A DNA stretch of 64,000 nt from Zea mays. Lineage: Eukaryota; Streptophyta; Magnoliopsida; Poales; Poaceae. Below the pieces are notes generated by a model. That model was not told the DNA's origin. It saw only the letters and a program-made list of their open reading frames with translations, and did no database searches. A program made the translations under genes and the position numbers. This document shows positions 34,586-45,172 of this stretch, in pieces (the stretch's first letter is position 1; each line of letters begins with the position of its first letter). The stretch lies in the NCBI RefSeq assembly GCF_902167145.1, contig NC_050101.1, positions 130,788,990 to 130,852,989 on the forward strand. Direction: 5' to 3'.

Positions 34586-36624
34586 ATGGTCGACGGTAAT
34601 TGGCTGAGGGGGAGGAGGGGGAGGAGGAGTAGGACGGCGGACGAGGCAGAGCAGGCGGCGCCTCAGGACGACCTTGTCCAGCAGCAGGCGACACCTCAGG
34701 ACGACGATGACCAGCAGCAGGACAACGACGACCAGCAACAGGATGCCTCAGGTTCTGGCGCCTCAGGTTCGAGGAGCATCTAACTGTGAGGTCCCGCGAG
34801 TCTCCCTCAGCGTCCCATACTTCGGGACAGGCGACCGCTGATTCGGCCGGATGGGGAGAGGTATGTAACTTTATGTTCTTCATTCTTGTTCATATTATGT
34901 GTTCAAAATCATAATATAAACTAATACTTTTTATTTATCACTTGGACAGGTCTTGGATGGTTGTGGATTATGCTGGGGGTCATCGTCGCTCCCCCAATGG
35001 CATCCTTGGCCTGCTGTGCAGGGAACACTTCCTTGGACTGGTTGAGTACGCCGGAGTGACGGGCCCAGCCTACACCTTCGACCACTAGCCGTCGCCCCCG
35101 ATGCAGTAGACCGGGACGGCCGGGAATTCAATAACAAGGCGGAGCGGGTGAAGCAAGAGCTATGGGTAAGTCTTAGTATAATATAAAATATGTCGCATTC
35201 GTTGCAACTTCTTGAAATAATGTATGGATACATCGTTTTTGTATGCAGAATTTCTTCAGATGCGAGGCTGGATACGAGGCTAGGGCGGATGTGGTGGCCA
35301 CCACGAGCTGTAAGAAGCTCGTCATGGACATGCACTATGAGGCCTGAATCCAGGCCATCGTCAGCTACCACGGCTCAGTCCTTGGGGAGAGGGTGTCCAA
35401 GCAGCAAGCCCGAACCATGTCGTTGACTAGGGACCAGTACCTGCAGGTAAAGTCATGCATGTTTGGTACCAGTACTCCATGCATGAATTTTATTTTATCT
35501 TCTGATATGCACTTTACGTGTTTATTTTGTAGATGATTCCACATTGGTGCACCGCACATCCTCTGTGCTGGGAGCAGATGGTGGATAGGTGGTGTTCGGC
35601 TGAGTGGGACGAGGCGCACAACGCTAGCCGGGAACGGCGTATGATGATGCAAGGTCCCTCCCACCACTAAGGCAGCTGGAGCCTGGGCCAATATGAAGAA
35701 GCATGGGTACGCCCTCTTTTTTATTTAGGTATATAGCACTGGATTAGATATTATTTCTAACTATCTCGTTGGTTTTCTTGCAGTCGGCGTCACATGGTGG
35801 CCGGCCTTGCTCCACCTTCCCGGCCTATGCTATGGCCCATAAGGGCAAGGCGACGTCCGACGTCACCTACAACCCGGATGACGGGCCCGAGGCCTACACC
35901 AACCTCGTCGTCTACAGCCGCCTTCATGACTACACCGCCATGGCGCAGGAGGTCCATGGCCCAGACTATGATCTGATCACCGAGCCGATCGACCCCGATG
36001 TGCTCATGAGGGTCGGAGGAGGCAAGAGACATGGGTGGTACTGGATTGTCGATGGGGCAATCAACTCGTCCTCCACTCCCACTCTGTCTCAGGTGAGAGC
36101 AAGGAGCACGGGCTCGAGTCCAGCCATACGACCTCGGCACGACAGCTCACAGCATCACATACAACAACTCGAGGTTAGTGCTTTTGTAACTCATCCTTCC
36201 TTGAGTTATATACCTTCTCTTTGAGTTACTATAACGTTGGCTTGTAATATTACATGCCCAACTAGAAGAAGAGAGGAGGGAACGTCATGATATGGAGGCG
36301 AGGATGATGGCGGAGTAGGAGGCAGAGCGGGCGAAGCGGGAGGCTCGCCTGGCAGATCATCAGAGGATGGCGCAGATGTTCCAGTACATGCAGAGCCTTG
36401 GCGCCGCACAGGGCTTCGCTCTGCCACCTCCATTGTTCCCTGCAGTTGACCCTGCTATCTTCCATACTCCTGTGAGTATCAAAATTGTAGTTAGATGTTG
36501 GTAATGCATCTGGTATAACACATGCAATCTCTTCTCTATGCAGGGCCAATCTGGGGTGGCATCCAACAACCCTCATGAAGGGTTCAGCCCAACGCAGCAC
36601 CAGTCGAACCGCCCACCTCCATGA
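34586..36624 (+). pseudogene. Second CACTA gene, Transposase_24 (Ptta/En/Spm) type, multi-exon, broken
   Basis: Likely the accessory DNA-binding protein of the CACTA element. Exons inferred from GT/AG borders and reading frame: about 34586-34860, 34950-35164 (VLDGCGLCWGSSSLPQWHP ... EFNNKAERVKQELW), 35248-35448 (NFFRCEAGYEARADVVATTSCKKL ... LGERVSKQQART), 35533-35706 (MVDRWCSAEWDEAHNASRERR), 35784-36173 (HKGKATSDVTYNPDDGPEAYTNLVVYSRLHDYTAMAQEVHGPDYD ... GWYWIVDGAI), 36264-36471 (Glu/Arg-rich coiled coil) and 36544-36624 (ending SNRPPP). Stops near 34781, 35045, 35345, 35670 and 36316 kill it. Exon ends are estimates. It follows TNP2 by about 100 bp in the same direction. Confidence 0.75.
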
Positions 36625-36874
36625 GATTTATGTTTTCAGTGTTTAGACTTCAGAACTTGTGTTGAATACTTATGTTTGTGTTGGATACTTATGTCAGAGC
36701 TTGAGACTTATGAGACTTATGTTCTTGATACTTATGTTTGCGTTGAGAACTTGAATATTTATGTTTGTGTTGGATATTTATGTTTGTGATGATATCTGTG
36801 ATGTATATATGTGATGTATGTGTGGTATCTTCTGTTTGTTTGGATGGAATATAAAAAACAAATAAAAAAGGTGT

Positions 36875-37344
36875 ATACTGGTCACTTTGCCGAGTGTAAC
36901 ACTCGGCAAAGAGGTGCTTTGCCGAGTGTCAGGGTCATAACACTCGGCAAAGAACCAAGACCTGGGCACCGGTATAGGTTCTTTGTCGAGTGTAATGTCT
37001 ATGACACTCGGCAAAGAAGCATGCTTTGCCGAGTGCCATACCAAGCACTCGGCAAAGTACCTGACATGGGGACCCCCTCTGGCGGTTTCTTTGCCGAGTG
37101 CTGTCAGGCCGATACTCGGCAAAGACGCCGTCTTCGTCAACCCAACGCCGTAACGGTTGCTTTTCTTTGTCGAGTGCCCACTGGCACTCGGCAAACCTCT
37201 TTGCCGAGTGCCCGTGAAAAAGTACTCGGCAAAGAAGGCTTTACCGATGCACTGTGTGCCGAGCCCTCTTTGCCGAGTGCGACACTCGGCATAGCCTTTG
37301 CCGAGTGCTTCAGGCACTCGGCAAAGCCGGCAATTCCGGTAGTG
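36875..37344. repeat. Right subterminal array and terminal inverted repeat of the CACTA element
   Basis: More than a dozen TTTGCCGAGTG/CACTCGGCAAAG units in both orientations, ending in GGCAATTCCGGTAGTG, the complement of CACTACCGGAATTGCC. ORFs here on both strands (such as 36811-37470) are repeat artefacts. 36625-36874 is 3' untranslated or spacer sequence rich in TTATGTTTG. Confidence 0.9.
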
Positions 37345-38084
37345 TTTAGGGAAAAGTCTCATAGTGAGACCCTAGCCAGTCACCTTGGAAGTGAATACGT
37401 GACTTGCAAACCCGGGCTAGAAGGGAATCGTGACTCATGGGTAAAGATGCGCCACCTCTGCAGAGTGTAAAACTGATATATCAGTCGTGCTCACGGTTAA
37501 GAGCAGCCTGGACCCTCACATGATAATTGAACTTGAAGATGGAAATAAATCATAGTCCTTTTTGGTTCAAGTGGTTTTGAGCTTATGCTGGTGATTATTT
37601 ATGCTACTGATGAATATTGTTCATGCTTAATTGGGATTGGTATATACTTATACCTAGTAATTAGGTGTTGATAATAAAATGTTGACCAACTAAAATGCCA
37701 ATCGCATTTAACTTTAGCCTTACCTTGTTACCTTGCATTTTCACCCCACTTGTTGAGCCCCGACCATAAGTGAGCTCACCCTTGCTTAAATTTTGATCAG
37801 AAGTTTGCAGATGAAGATATGATGTTGAACTCCATGGATGCTAGTCTAGTGATACCCCTGGTCATCTTCCTGTGGATGGATGTCCATGTTTCGCTGTACT
37901 TTGATGAATAAAGGTTAAGACATTATGTCTGTTCGAAGTGTAATATGTTAATATAATCGTTATTTACGCTTTTCTGCATTGTTCTTTTGATATATTACAC
38001 TTGTGACATCAACATATGTGTGAAAATAGATCCTGGCACACATATGCTATGCATTCGGCTTTGCCCCCTAAACCGGGTGTGACA
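37345..38084 (+). repeat. Old Del-type LTR, segment 3 (3' end)
   Basis: Continues the old LTR after the CACTA element. 37455-37505 (CTCTGCAGAG, CTGATATATCAG, GCTCACGGTTAAGAGC) matches 15396-15446 and 22203-22255 in the young Del-type LTRs. The end, AAACCGGGTGTGACA at 38084, matches theirs. No primer-binding site follows, so this is a 3' LTR or solo LTR border. The expected target copy at 38085-38089 (CATGT) cannot be paired within the window. Confidence 0.8.
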
Positions 38085-38584
38085 CATGTGGGGCTCACTT
38101 GTCAGTGGCTCAGACCTGGGTGGATGCGGGAGAAACGCTGACACTCGGGGACAGGGCATCATTTGCTCGGACCAGGTGCTGAGGGAGGCACGCCAACAAT
38201 TGGGTCCCGCCTGTCAGTGAGAGCGTGAGCTCATTACTGGGACGAAAGCATGTGGGCCAGCGGTAGGCACTGTTTTCTCTTTTTTTCATTTCCACATTTG
38301 AATTTAAGTTTGATTATCAAATTCAAATTAACTATTAACCACTTCAAAATTTTACAGATAATCAAAAAAATTCAGAGGAATGTTTTGGTAAAGTTTGGGG
38401 TCGTTTTTTGGTCCAGGTTTTTATACAAATAATAATTTCCCCCTTTCTCTTATTAGGGTAAAATAGCATAAAAATTAACTTAAGAAGGAAAAACAAATTC
38501 CCGTCAAGATTTATAGACGTTGTTTATGAATTCAAAGCAATTTTTATCATGCGAGGGTGTTACATATCTCTAAGTTAGATTGAG
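38085..38584. other. Unannotated intergenic DNA
   Basis: No convincing ORF, repeat border or RNA gene seen. Probably the flank of the old LTR and the left edge of the gene island. Confidence 0.5.
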
Positions 38585-39097
38585 GATGTGCTTGGTTCGG
38601 TTTTTTGAACCGACTTCTGCTTTAAAAAGGCATAAGCTCAACCAAAGGAGTTCATCTTTTCTGTAGTTATTTTGAAAAGCAGCTTTTCTATAGTACAAAT
38701 TTGAAAGCAGCTTAAACACTGTTTTTGCTGCTTATGTAAGTTCGTTATTTTAGTAAATAGATGCATCAAATAGAAACTAAAATAGTATTAAAATAATTAA
38801 GTGTTATAATAAATAAAATAAAAATATTTTTAATAAAAATATTTTTAATAAAAATATTTAAAATAGAATTTTAAATTTGGTTTATTTGTAAAATATCATG
38901 AACATGAATGTGAAATCGATTTTTAATTAAATATATTGATTAAGAGATATAGTTAAACAAATTCTGTATAACAATATATAGTTTATTTATAGTGGACAAC
39001 TTACATTAGTTGGAATCAAATGACTTTCAACTTTTTTTTCACATCAGCTTTTTTCCACAGCAGCTTTTTCACAGTTCATAGCTGAACCAAACACATC
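38585..39097. mobile_element. Probable MITE with imperfect GATGTGYTTGGTTC ends
   Basis: The left end GATGTGCTTGGTTCGG (38585) and the complement of the right end, GATGTGTTTGGTTCAG (39097), match at 14 of 16 positions. Both ends continue with CAGCTTTT-rich, partly complementary sequence, and the 513-bp interior is AT-rich without ORFs. No clear target duplication is seen, so the exact ends and superfamily are open. Confidence 0.5.
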
Positions 39098-39401
39098 TAT
39101 ACTTCAGATACCAGATACCAGACGCTAGATGACGGCAAGAAGAAACATTGAGATTTACTTTGACATTATAATATATTCGGAGGTTCTCTCAAGAAAAATG
39201 ATGCTATATACGCATGGCTACAAATGGTCGATACATATAACATCGGTATTGTTCATATATTTAGAAGGATAAGCCAGTATATAATCTTCGTAGAAATTTA
39301 TAACTTTATCCCTGCTATTTTATCATAGCTCATCGGTGTCGAAGGGGTACAATTATATGATTTTACGGTCATAACATATGGTGCATGTCTTTTCTTCTTT
39401 A

Positions 39402-39627
39402 GGTCTAGTTTAGGAACCCTAATTTTCTAAGAGATTTATATTTTCCAAAGGAAAATTAGTTTAGTTTCTCATGGAAAATTAGAAATCTCTTAAAAAATTG
39501 TGGTTCCCAAACTAGCCCTAGAAACCCTATTTTTCAAGGTATTTTTATTTTTTCAAGGGAAATTTGTTTATTTTTTCTTAGAAAATAAGAATCCCTTAGA
39601 AAAATGGAGTTCCCAAACTAGCTTTAT
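39402..39627. repeat. Small foldback repeats (GGGCTAGTTTGGGAACC type)
   Basis: 39402-39518 is an inverted repeat: GGTCTAGTTTAGGAACCCTA on the left, and the complement of the right end reads GGGCTAGTTTGGGAACCACA, continuing into AATTTT...AAGAGATTT on both arms. A second, similar half (39519-39627) follows directly, ending GTTCCCAAACTAGC. Looks like one or two short MITE copies. Confidence 0.6.
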
Positions 39628-41140
39628 AGGGACTTTTTATCCGAAGCTTTTCTCCGTATAAGCTTTGGCTTTGTACATCCTTTGGTTCTGTGATCTTTTG
39701 TCTGCCCTTTAGATTAATACGCACCATCCAACGCTTCTTTATGTGGCTATAATTTATCGATGATTGAGGCCTTTACTATGAAAAATGATGTCTAAATATT
39801 GACTTTGTTAACAGTAAACTGCAATAGCGGTTCTAGAACTTGGCACACTATATTAATTGGATCTTTGAAATTAAAAACCGCAAAACGAATGCTCTAACTT
39901 ATTGAGCCTAAAATCATCCAAAATCAAGTTTAATTAAACCGGATGACGATGTAGAATACCACGTTGGAGCATACTAATTAAAGTTTGAGAACTCAAATGA
40001 CACAGATGTTAAATTTAGGGATCTAAGAGCATCTCCAAGAACGATGCTAAAAGACCCCGAAAAACCTTTTTTAGGGAGAAAACTCGTTCTCCCTTCTCCA
40101 ACAGCTCGTGCAAACTTCCCCTATCGCCGTCATGCATCCGAGCCGATCCATCCCGCAAATTTGCGCGAGGTGAAATCCCCCAATCCCTCCGTTGCCGCAC
40201 ATAGCACCTGTTTCTGGTGCCTATTTTCGCCCTCGCGCGCTTTTGTGTTGTTGTAGCCATGGCGGGACTGCGGGAGAGGCCTGATCAGTGTCGTCGGCGG
40301 CGGCAGCGGCCACAAGGACGGCTGCGGCAGTGGCACCGGTTTGAACTTTGAAGCACTTCGGCAGCGACGACGTCAAGGACAACAGCTCCCGCGACAGCGG
40401 TTTCGGTCCGCCCTCGCATCTCGTCCAGTCAAGTCGGCTCCTTCATCCCTCCTCCCGTGCAGATGCACTCGGCAGCCAGCCACCAGCTCCCAGCCCCAGG
40501 CCCGTCCTCCGCCCGCTAGTAGCAGCGATAGTGTGCAGCCTTACAGGCTCACTATGGCTCATCTGAGTATATTGTATAATTTAGCAAAAAATGTGTAGTT
40601 GTAAGGGTTCAAACTCACAATCTAGTGTATAAGAGACTTAAATGCATCCATCTAGCCAATGCAGTTGTAGTTTTATTGTGTTATATGTTGAATTATTATA
40701 CTTAATATATGTAAACTATTATTTTTAAAATAAAAATGTAATCGTGTCGTGCCCGTGCCAGCACTACGGGTCGAGATGGTGGCCCAGGCACAACACTATA
40801 GCCGTGCCGTGCCAGGCAGTGGCACTATACTAACCGGGCCGGGTTGTGCCTGGGCCGTGCTTTTTCGTGTCATGCCTGGGCTGGCCCATCGTGTTAGTGC
40901 CAAATGGCCATCTATAGCGTGGCCCCTGCCCTGCCCCGCTCTCTGCTCGCCCCCTGCCCAGGATTGAATAGATAATAGAGTTTACGTTTGATAATTTATG
41001 TGAGTTGTGATTTAGTTCTAGAACTACTAGTTTTGTATTTCTTGATTGCTCCAGGTATTGATGCCCTTGCAGTTGCTTGTAGGAGGTGGATGGGATATTC
41101 TACAGTCTGGTGGGGAGTAATGAATGGTTCATGGCACAAC
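39628..41140. other. Intergenic DNA with small repeat fragments, no gene recognised
   Basis: 40028-40110 carries the GAGCATCTCCAA / CTCCAACAGCTC pair common in grass MITEs. 40260-40570 is GC-rich with short ORFs (72 and 85 codons) that I do not recognise. 40745-40925 is rich in GTGCCGTGCC/GGGCCGTGC-type repeats of the kind seen in hAT-derived sequences. Nothing here supports a functional gene. Confidence 0.4.
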
Positions 41141-41834
41141 TAGAGATGGCAACGGGTACAAACCCGCTGGGTTTTGCCGTCCCAAACCCGTACCCGTGAA
41201 AAATATTTATGCCCATTAAAAAACCCGTACCCATGACGGGTTTGAGATTTTGCCCAAACCCGTACCCATCGGGTTAGCGGGTACCCGCGGGTTACCCACG
41301 GGTTTTATCTCCAATATGCTTGTTCTTCCTATAATCAATAATTATCGTAATGATTAATGAGATCATGGTCCAAAATTTATGTGATGAACAACGAGTTCAT
41401 GATTTGGTATAAAAATTATTAGTAGAGAGAATGGAATACAAATAATAAGTTGTATAATTAAGTGACCTTGCACTAAGTTATCCTTCCACCACATATATAA
41501 CACTAGTAAAAACTATAATAGCAAGCAAGCAACACTCTCACCGACTACTTATACATTCACCATTTGATAAAAATTAGTAAGTAAATAAGGAATAACAAGT
41601 TTGTTGTTCGTTTATAAAATAAAATGACAATATGCACTAGGTTTGGTCGGGTTTAAAAAACCCACGGGTTCGCGGGTTTGGGTACTATAAGAACAAACCC
41701 GTACCCATAAACCCGTCGGGTATAGATTTATGCCCGTTAACAAACCCATGGGTATGAAAATTGACCCAAACCCATACCCTAATGGGGTAAAAACCCATCG
41801 GGTTTCGGGTTTCGGGTACCCATTGCCATCTCTA
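41141..41834. mobile_element. hAT-type non-autonomous element (MITE) with 8-bp target duplication
   Basis: 694 bp. Terminal inverted repeats are TAGAGATGGCAACGGGTA on the left and TAGAGATGGCAATGGGTA as the complement of the right, one mismatch in 18. Perfect 8-bp flanks GGCACAAC lie at 41133-41140 and 41835-41842; an 8-bp duplication is diagnostic of hAT. The two ends are rich in AACCCGTACCC/CGGGTTTGGG motifs in inverted orientation. There is no transposase ORF; the 75-codon ORF on the minus strand is repeat-derived. Confidence 0.93.
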
Positions 41835-42480
41835 GGCACAACCTTCTATCTCAGTTTCTGATAGTAGGGGCATTTTGCCGCTATGTCAATATGTTTTTTT
41901 ATGTGTCTTCATGTGCTGGGAAGATGAATTGGTAGGAGACTGACTTGTTTTCATGAACTAGGAAGTTGGACAAGTAGTAGACCGGCATGCCTTTATCCAA
42001 AGATATTTTGTCTTTCATTTGTGTTAGAAACTAGCTACATGGTCGTTGCTTGATATGTTAATGTTACTAGCTTGTCACACAATGTTCATAATGGATATCT
42101 CGATCAATCGTATGTTTATCTTTTACAGTTTGTGTGCCTCGATCAGGGACCGACGATAGTTGTTTCAAGCCATAATTGTTTGTTTATAGTTTCTAGCAAG
42201 GTCCAAAAATTCACCCCTGTTCTATGATTCAGACTTCAGAGGCTGGCGTAGCCATGACTCACTTAAATTTACCCTAGTATGCGCATGTTGATTCAATAGC
42301 AGGAAAATAAACGCCTTGCATCTTGGGCCAGATTGGAGTTTCCAGCATTTGTTTAAGAAACTGTTAGAGTATACACTATAATTTACCTCTAAAAATTTTT
42401 AGCCTATCCCTAATAATATTTTTTGGGGATATTTTTAGCTTCCTCTTGGAGTTGCTCCCAAGTGACTCCAACGTGCCGTC

Positions 42481-42488
42481 TATATAAA
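42481..42488 (+). promoter_or_regulatory. TATA box of the glycosyltransferase gene
   Basis: TATATAAA, 70 bp before the start codon at 42558. The leader between them is short and without upstream ATGs. Sequence at 42360-42475 looks like the end of a small MITE-like repeat, so distal promoter elements may be repeat-derived. Confidence 0.7.
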
Positions 42489-42557
42489 GCACCCTACTCT
42501 CTATCGCCACTTCACTCGGGTCCATAGTTCAAAACGAAACCAAGCAAGCTTTCGGTC

Positions 42558-44009
42558 ATGGCCCCGCCGGCAACGAATAGCCCGGGAGAGGTCGACAGCG
42601 GCGGCCGCCCGCATGTCATGTTCATCCCAAGCGCTGGCATGGGCCACCTCATCCCATTCTTCCGCTTCATCGCGGCTCTCGCTGGGCAGAGCGTCGACAT
42701 CTCTGTGGTGACTGTCCTTCCTACCGTTTCTGCCGCCGAGGAGGACTACTTCACCAGCCTCTTCGCTGCCCTCCCCCGTGTCCGCCGCGTCGACCTCCAC
42801 CTCCTGCCGTTCGACGCGTCCAAGCTCCCAAGCAACGACCGCGACCCGTTCGTTCTCCGGTGGGAGGCCCTGCGCCGCTCAGCGCACCTCCTGGGCCCGC
42901 TTATTGCCGGCGCCGCCCCACGCGTCTCGGCCGTCATTACAGACGTGACCCTGACCTCCCACGTCATCCCCATCGCCAAGGAGCTCGGCGTCCAGTGCCA
43001 CGTCCTCTTCCCCTCCAGCGCCACCATGCTCTCGCTCCTTGCTTACACCCCTGTACACATCGACAAGAAGGCCGAGCAGGGGAGTGACATCGGCGACGTC
43101 GACATCCCCGGTGTGTGTCGCATACCGCAGTCTTGTCTCCCGCAGGTGCTGCTTCACCTCGACAAACTCTTCACCAAGCAGTTCATCGCCAACGGCCGCG
43201 AGATCATCAACGCTGACGGCTTTCTGGTGAACACGTTCGACGCCTTGGAGCCGGTGGCGCTCGCTGCCCTGAGAGATGGCAAGGTCGTCCCGGGGTTCCC
43301 ACCGGTGTACGCCATTGGCCCACTCATGTCGCAGCAAAACTCAGTTGACGAAGGTGGGAAGGAAGAAGGATCGGGCTCCCCCGTTGCCTGGCTTGACGAG
43401 CAGCCAGCGCGGTCTGTGGTGTACGTCGCGTTCGGCAACCGCTGCGCCGTGAGCCATGACCAGATCAGGGAGATCGCCGCCGGGCTCGAGGCGAGCAACT
43501 GTCGGTTCCTTTGGGTGCTCAAAACCACAACGGTGGATAGGGACGACAGCGCCGTGCTGACGGAATTGCTCGGCGAGGAGTTCCTGGAGCGAGTGCAGGG
43601 TCGCGGCCTCGTGACCAAGGCGTGGGTGGACCAGGAGGCCCTGCTGAAGCACCCGGCCATGGGGCTGTTTCTAAGCCACAGCGGGTGGAACTCGGTGACC
43701 GAGGCGGCTGCCGCCAGCGTGCCGCTGCTGGCGTGGCCCCGCGGCGGCGACCACCGCGTGAACGCCATGGTAACGGTGAGCGGTGGGGTTGGGATGTGGA
43801 TGGAGCACTGGAGCTGGGACGGGGAGGACTGGCTGGTGACCGGGGTGGAGATCGCGAAGAAAGTAAAAGAGGTCATGTCCGACGAAGCGGTCAGGGCAAG
43901 GACGACGAGGACCGCCGAGGAAGCGGCCAAGGCAGTTGCAGAGGGTGGCACCAGCTACCGGAGCATGGAGGAGTTTATTTCCAGCGTCAAAGCAACCGTG
44001 GCGTCTTGA
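42558..44009 (+). CDS. UGT708-like family 1 UDP-glycosyltransferase (probable flavonoid C-glycosyltransferase)
   Basis: An intact, intronless 483-codon GT1 enzyme, normal length for plant UGTs, probably cytosolic (no signal peptide or membrane segment). It transfers a sugar from a UDP-sugar to a small acceptor. Overall sequence resembles the grass UGT708 group (rice OsCGT, maize UGT708A6), which C-glycosylate 2-hydroxyflavanones, so a flavonoid-type acceptor is likely. Seen: GMGHLIPF with catalytic-type His30; a candidate partner Asp129; and a PSPG box from Trp356 to His399 with HSGWNS (374-379), Glu382, Asp398 and His399. Odd: PSPG position 44 is His instead of the usual Gln, HCGWNS has become HSGWNS, and FGS/FGSR has become FGNR (292-295). 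Start choice: first ATG, G at -3 and +4, TATA box 70 bp upstream, AATAAA about 230 bp downstream. Opposite-strand ORFs are shadows. Confidence 0.92.
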   Translation: MAPPATNSPGEVDSGGRPHVMFIPSAGMGHLIPFFRFIAALAGQSVDISVVTVLPTVSAAEEDYFTSLFAALPRVRRVDLHLLPFDASKLPSNDRDPFVLRWEALRRSAHLLGPLIAGAAPRVSAVITDVTLTSHVIPIAKELGVQCHVLFPSSATMLSLLAYTPVHIDKKAEQGSDIGDVDIPGVCRIPQSCLPQVLLHLDKLFTKQFIANGREIINADGFLVNTFDALEPVALAALRDGKVVPGFPPVYAIGPLMSQQNSVDEGGKEEGSGSPVAWLDEQPARSVVYVAFGNRCAVSHDQIREIAAGLEASNCRFLWVLKTTTVDRDDSAVLTELLGEEFLERVQGRGLVTKAWVDQEALLKHPAMGLFLSHSGWNSVTEAAAASVPLLAWPRGGDHRVNAMVTVSGGVGMWMEHWSWDGEDWLVTGVEIAKKVKEVMSDEAVRARTTRTAEEAAKAVAEGGTSYRSMEEFISSVKATVAS

Positions 44010-44238
44010 TTGCGTCGTGGGGTTCCTGATTTCCACAAGTTTGTGTCCCCTACTCCCCTACCCTACCTTCCCACTGATGGGGAGTTGTGACGTCGTTGTC
44101 GTGTGGCTGGTTGCAGTGTCAACCAAAACAGTTCTCACACACGTGAGTTGTTGGGAGGTAGGTAGCCTGTACTATCACGTACCTACCCCATCAAGAATAG
44201 TGCGTCATCTGTCATCTTGTGATGTCATCTTGTAATGA

Positions 44239-44244
44239 AATAAA
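44239..44244 (+). terminator. Candidate polyadenylation signal of the glycosyltransferase gene
   Basis: AATAAA, about 230 bp after the stop codon, preceded by TGT/TTGT-rich sequence (44200-44235) typical of plant far-upstream elements. Confidence 0.5.
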
Positions 44245-45066
44245 AATAGTTGCATTTTAAATATTTGTCTACCATTAGTTTATTTTAAACTAAAACGCGA
44301 CAAATAAAAAAATAGAGGAAGTACCATTCTATTTTAACAACCACTTTTACACTCGACCGTCCATACTCTGCTACTAAAGAAATGCCCATATGTAGTGATT
44401 GAAAGTTGTATACAGTATTGGAGTCTCAACCGGTATTTAGAAACTGGAGCTAATATATTTCTATCTGCGTGATTGGTTGCTGGACTCCTTGGTGCCTGGC
44501 TCACGCGGGCCTGCACCGCTTGAACGCGCTCGTCTTACATCCCTGCACATACAGACCAACTGGCATAGAAAGTCCCGCTTGCATCCACGCGTCCAAGCTC
44601 GGGCGCTACTGTCCAGCGAACCTATCACGCGCTATATGTATAAGAGCTAGGCCCAAGGCCCAGCCCGGCCACGTAAGCCAAAAATTTTTACATCATACGA
44701 TTCCATATCTACGGTAGGGGAGGGGATGTTGCGCGGTTTTTTGGCCACTGCGGCGAGCGAGGCAGCCTCGGACTTTTGCAAGGCAACCACAACTTAGGTG
44801 AGACCATCTTCAACAGACTGTATATAAGGACGTATAAAACACTATTTTAAACTGTAAAGTGTATTGTTTCCCTACAAGGCCTACGTGTTAGCTTGCCAAA
44901 TTACAAGTTAGAACAACATGAGGAGCACATGGTGAAAAAAGATTTAGGAGCGTGGGTGTCAGTGACTCAGGATTTGTGGATCCAAGTGGTGCTAGCTAGC
45001 TTGCTATACATAGCCCAACTGTATTTAGACATCAGCAAAGATTCTACCAAGGAATTTGAGATGTTG
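44245..45066. other. Intergenic DNA, no gene recognised
   Basis: Contains a stretch resembling MITE ends (44790-44840, GAGACCATCTTCAACAGAC) and short ORFs only. 45176-45604 likewise holds no supported feature. Confidence 0.4.
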
Positions 45067-45172
45067 CACTAATGGAGACACTCTCTTTGCCGAGTGCCAC
45101 CCACAAATACACTTGGTAAAAAGGGCTTGACAAACCCCTGAGCACTCGGCAAAGAGCGTGTCTTCGATAGTG
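45067..45172. mobile_element. 106-bp mini-CACTA element with TTG target duplication
   Basis: The left end CACTAATGGAGACAC and the complement of the right end CACTATCGAAGACAC match at 12 of 15 positions. Both continue into CTCTTTGCCGAGTG, the subterminal unit of the large CACTA at 23478-37344. Flanking TTG at 45064-45066 and 45173-45175 fits the 3-bp duplication of CACTA elements. No coding capacity. Confidence 0.85.

Larger units (their letters stand above)
23478..37344 (+). mobile_element. CACTA (En/Spm-type) DNA transposon, about 13.9 kb including a nested insertion
   Basis: Terminal inverted repeats begin CACTACCGGAAT at both ends. Subterminal regions (23500-23835, 24765-25035 and 36885-37330) are packed with TTTGCCGAGTG in both orientations. 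Inside are a TNP2-type transposase pseudogene, a second multi-exon gene of the Transposase_24 type, and a nested 5.1 kb CRM-like element. The 3-bp flanks are TCT and TTT, one mismatch. Without the nested element it would be about 8.7 kb, a usual size for an autonomous CACTA, but both genes are full of stops, so it is dead. Confidence 0.93.

Noticed and set aside
38085..38089. CATGT as target duplication of the old Del-type LTR
   Set aside because: The left border of that LTR is hidden beyond the Huck-type insertion, so there is no partner to compare.
40260..40598. 72- and 85-codon ORFs in a GC-rich patch
   Set aside because: Short, overlapping, no recognised motif, no promoter or splice context.
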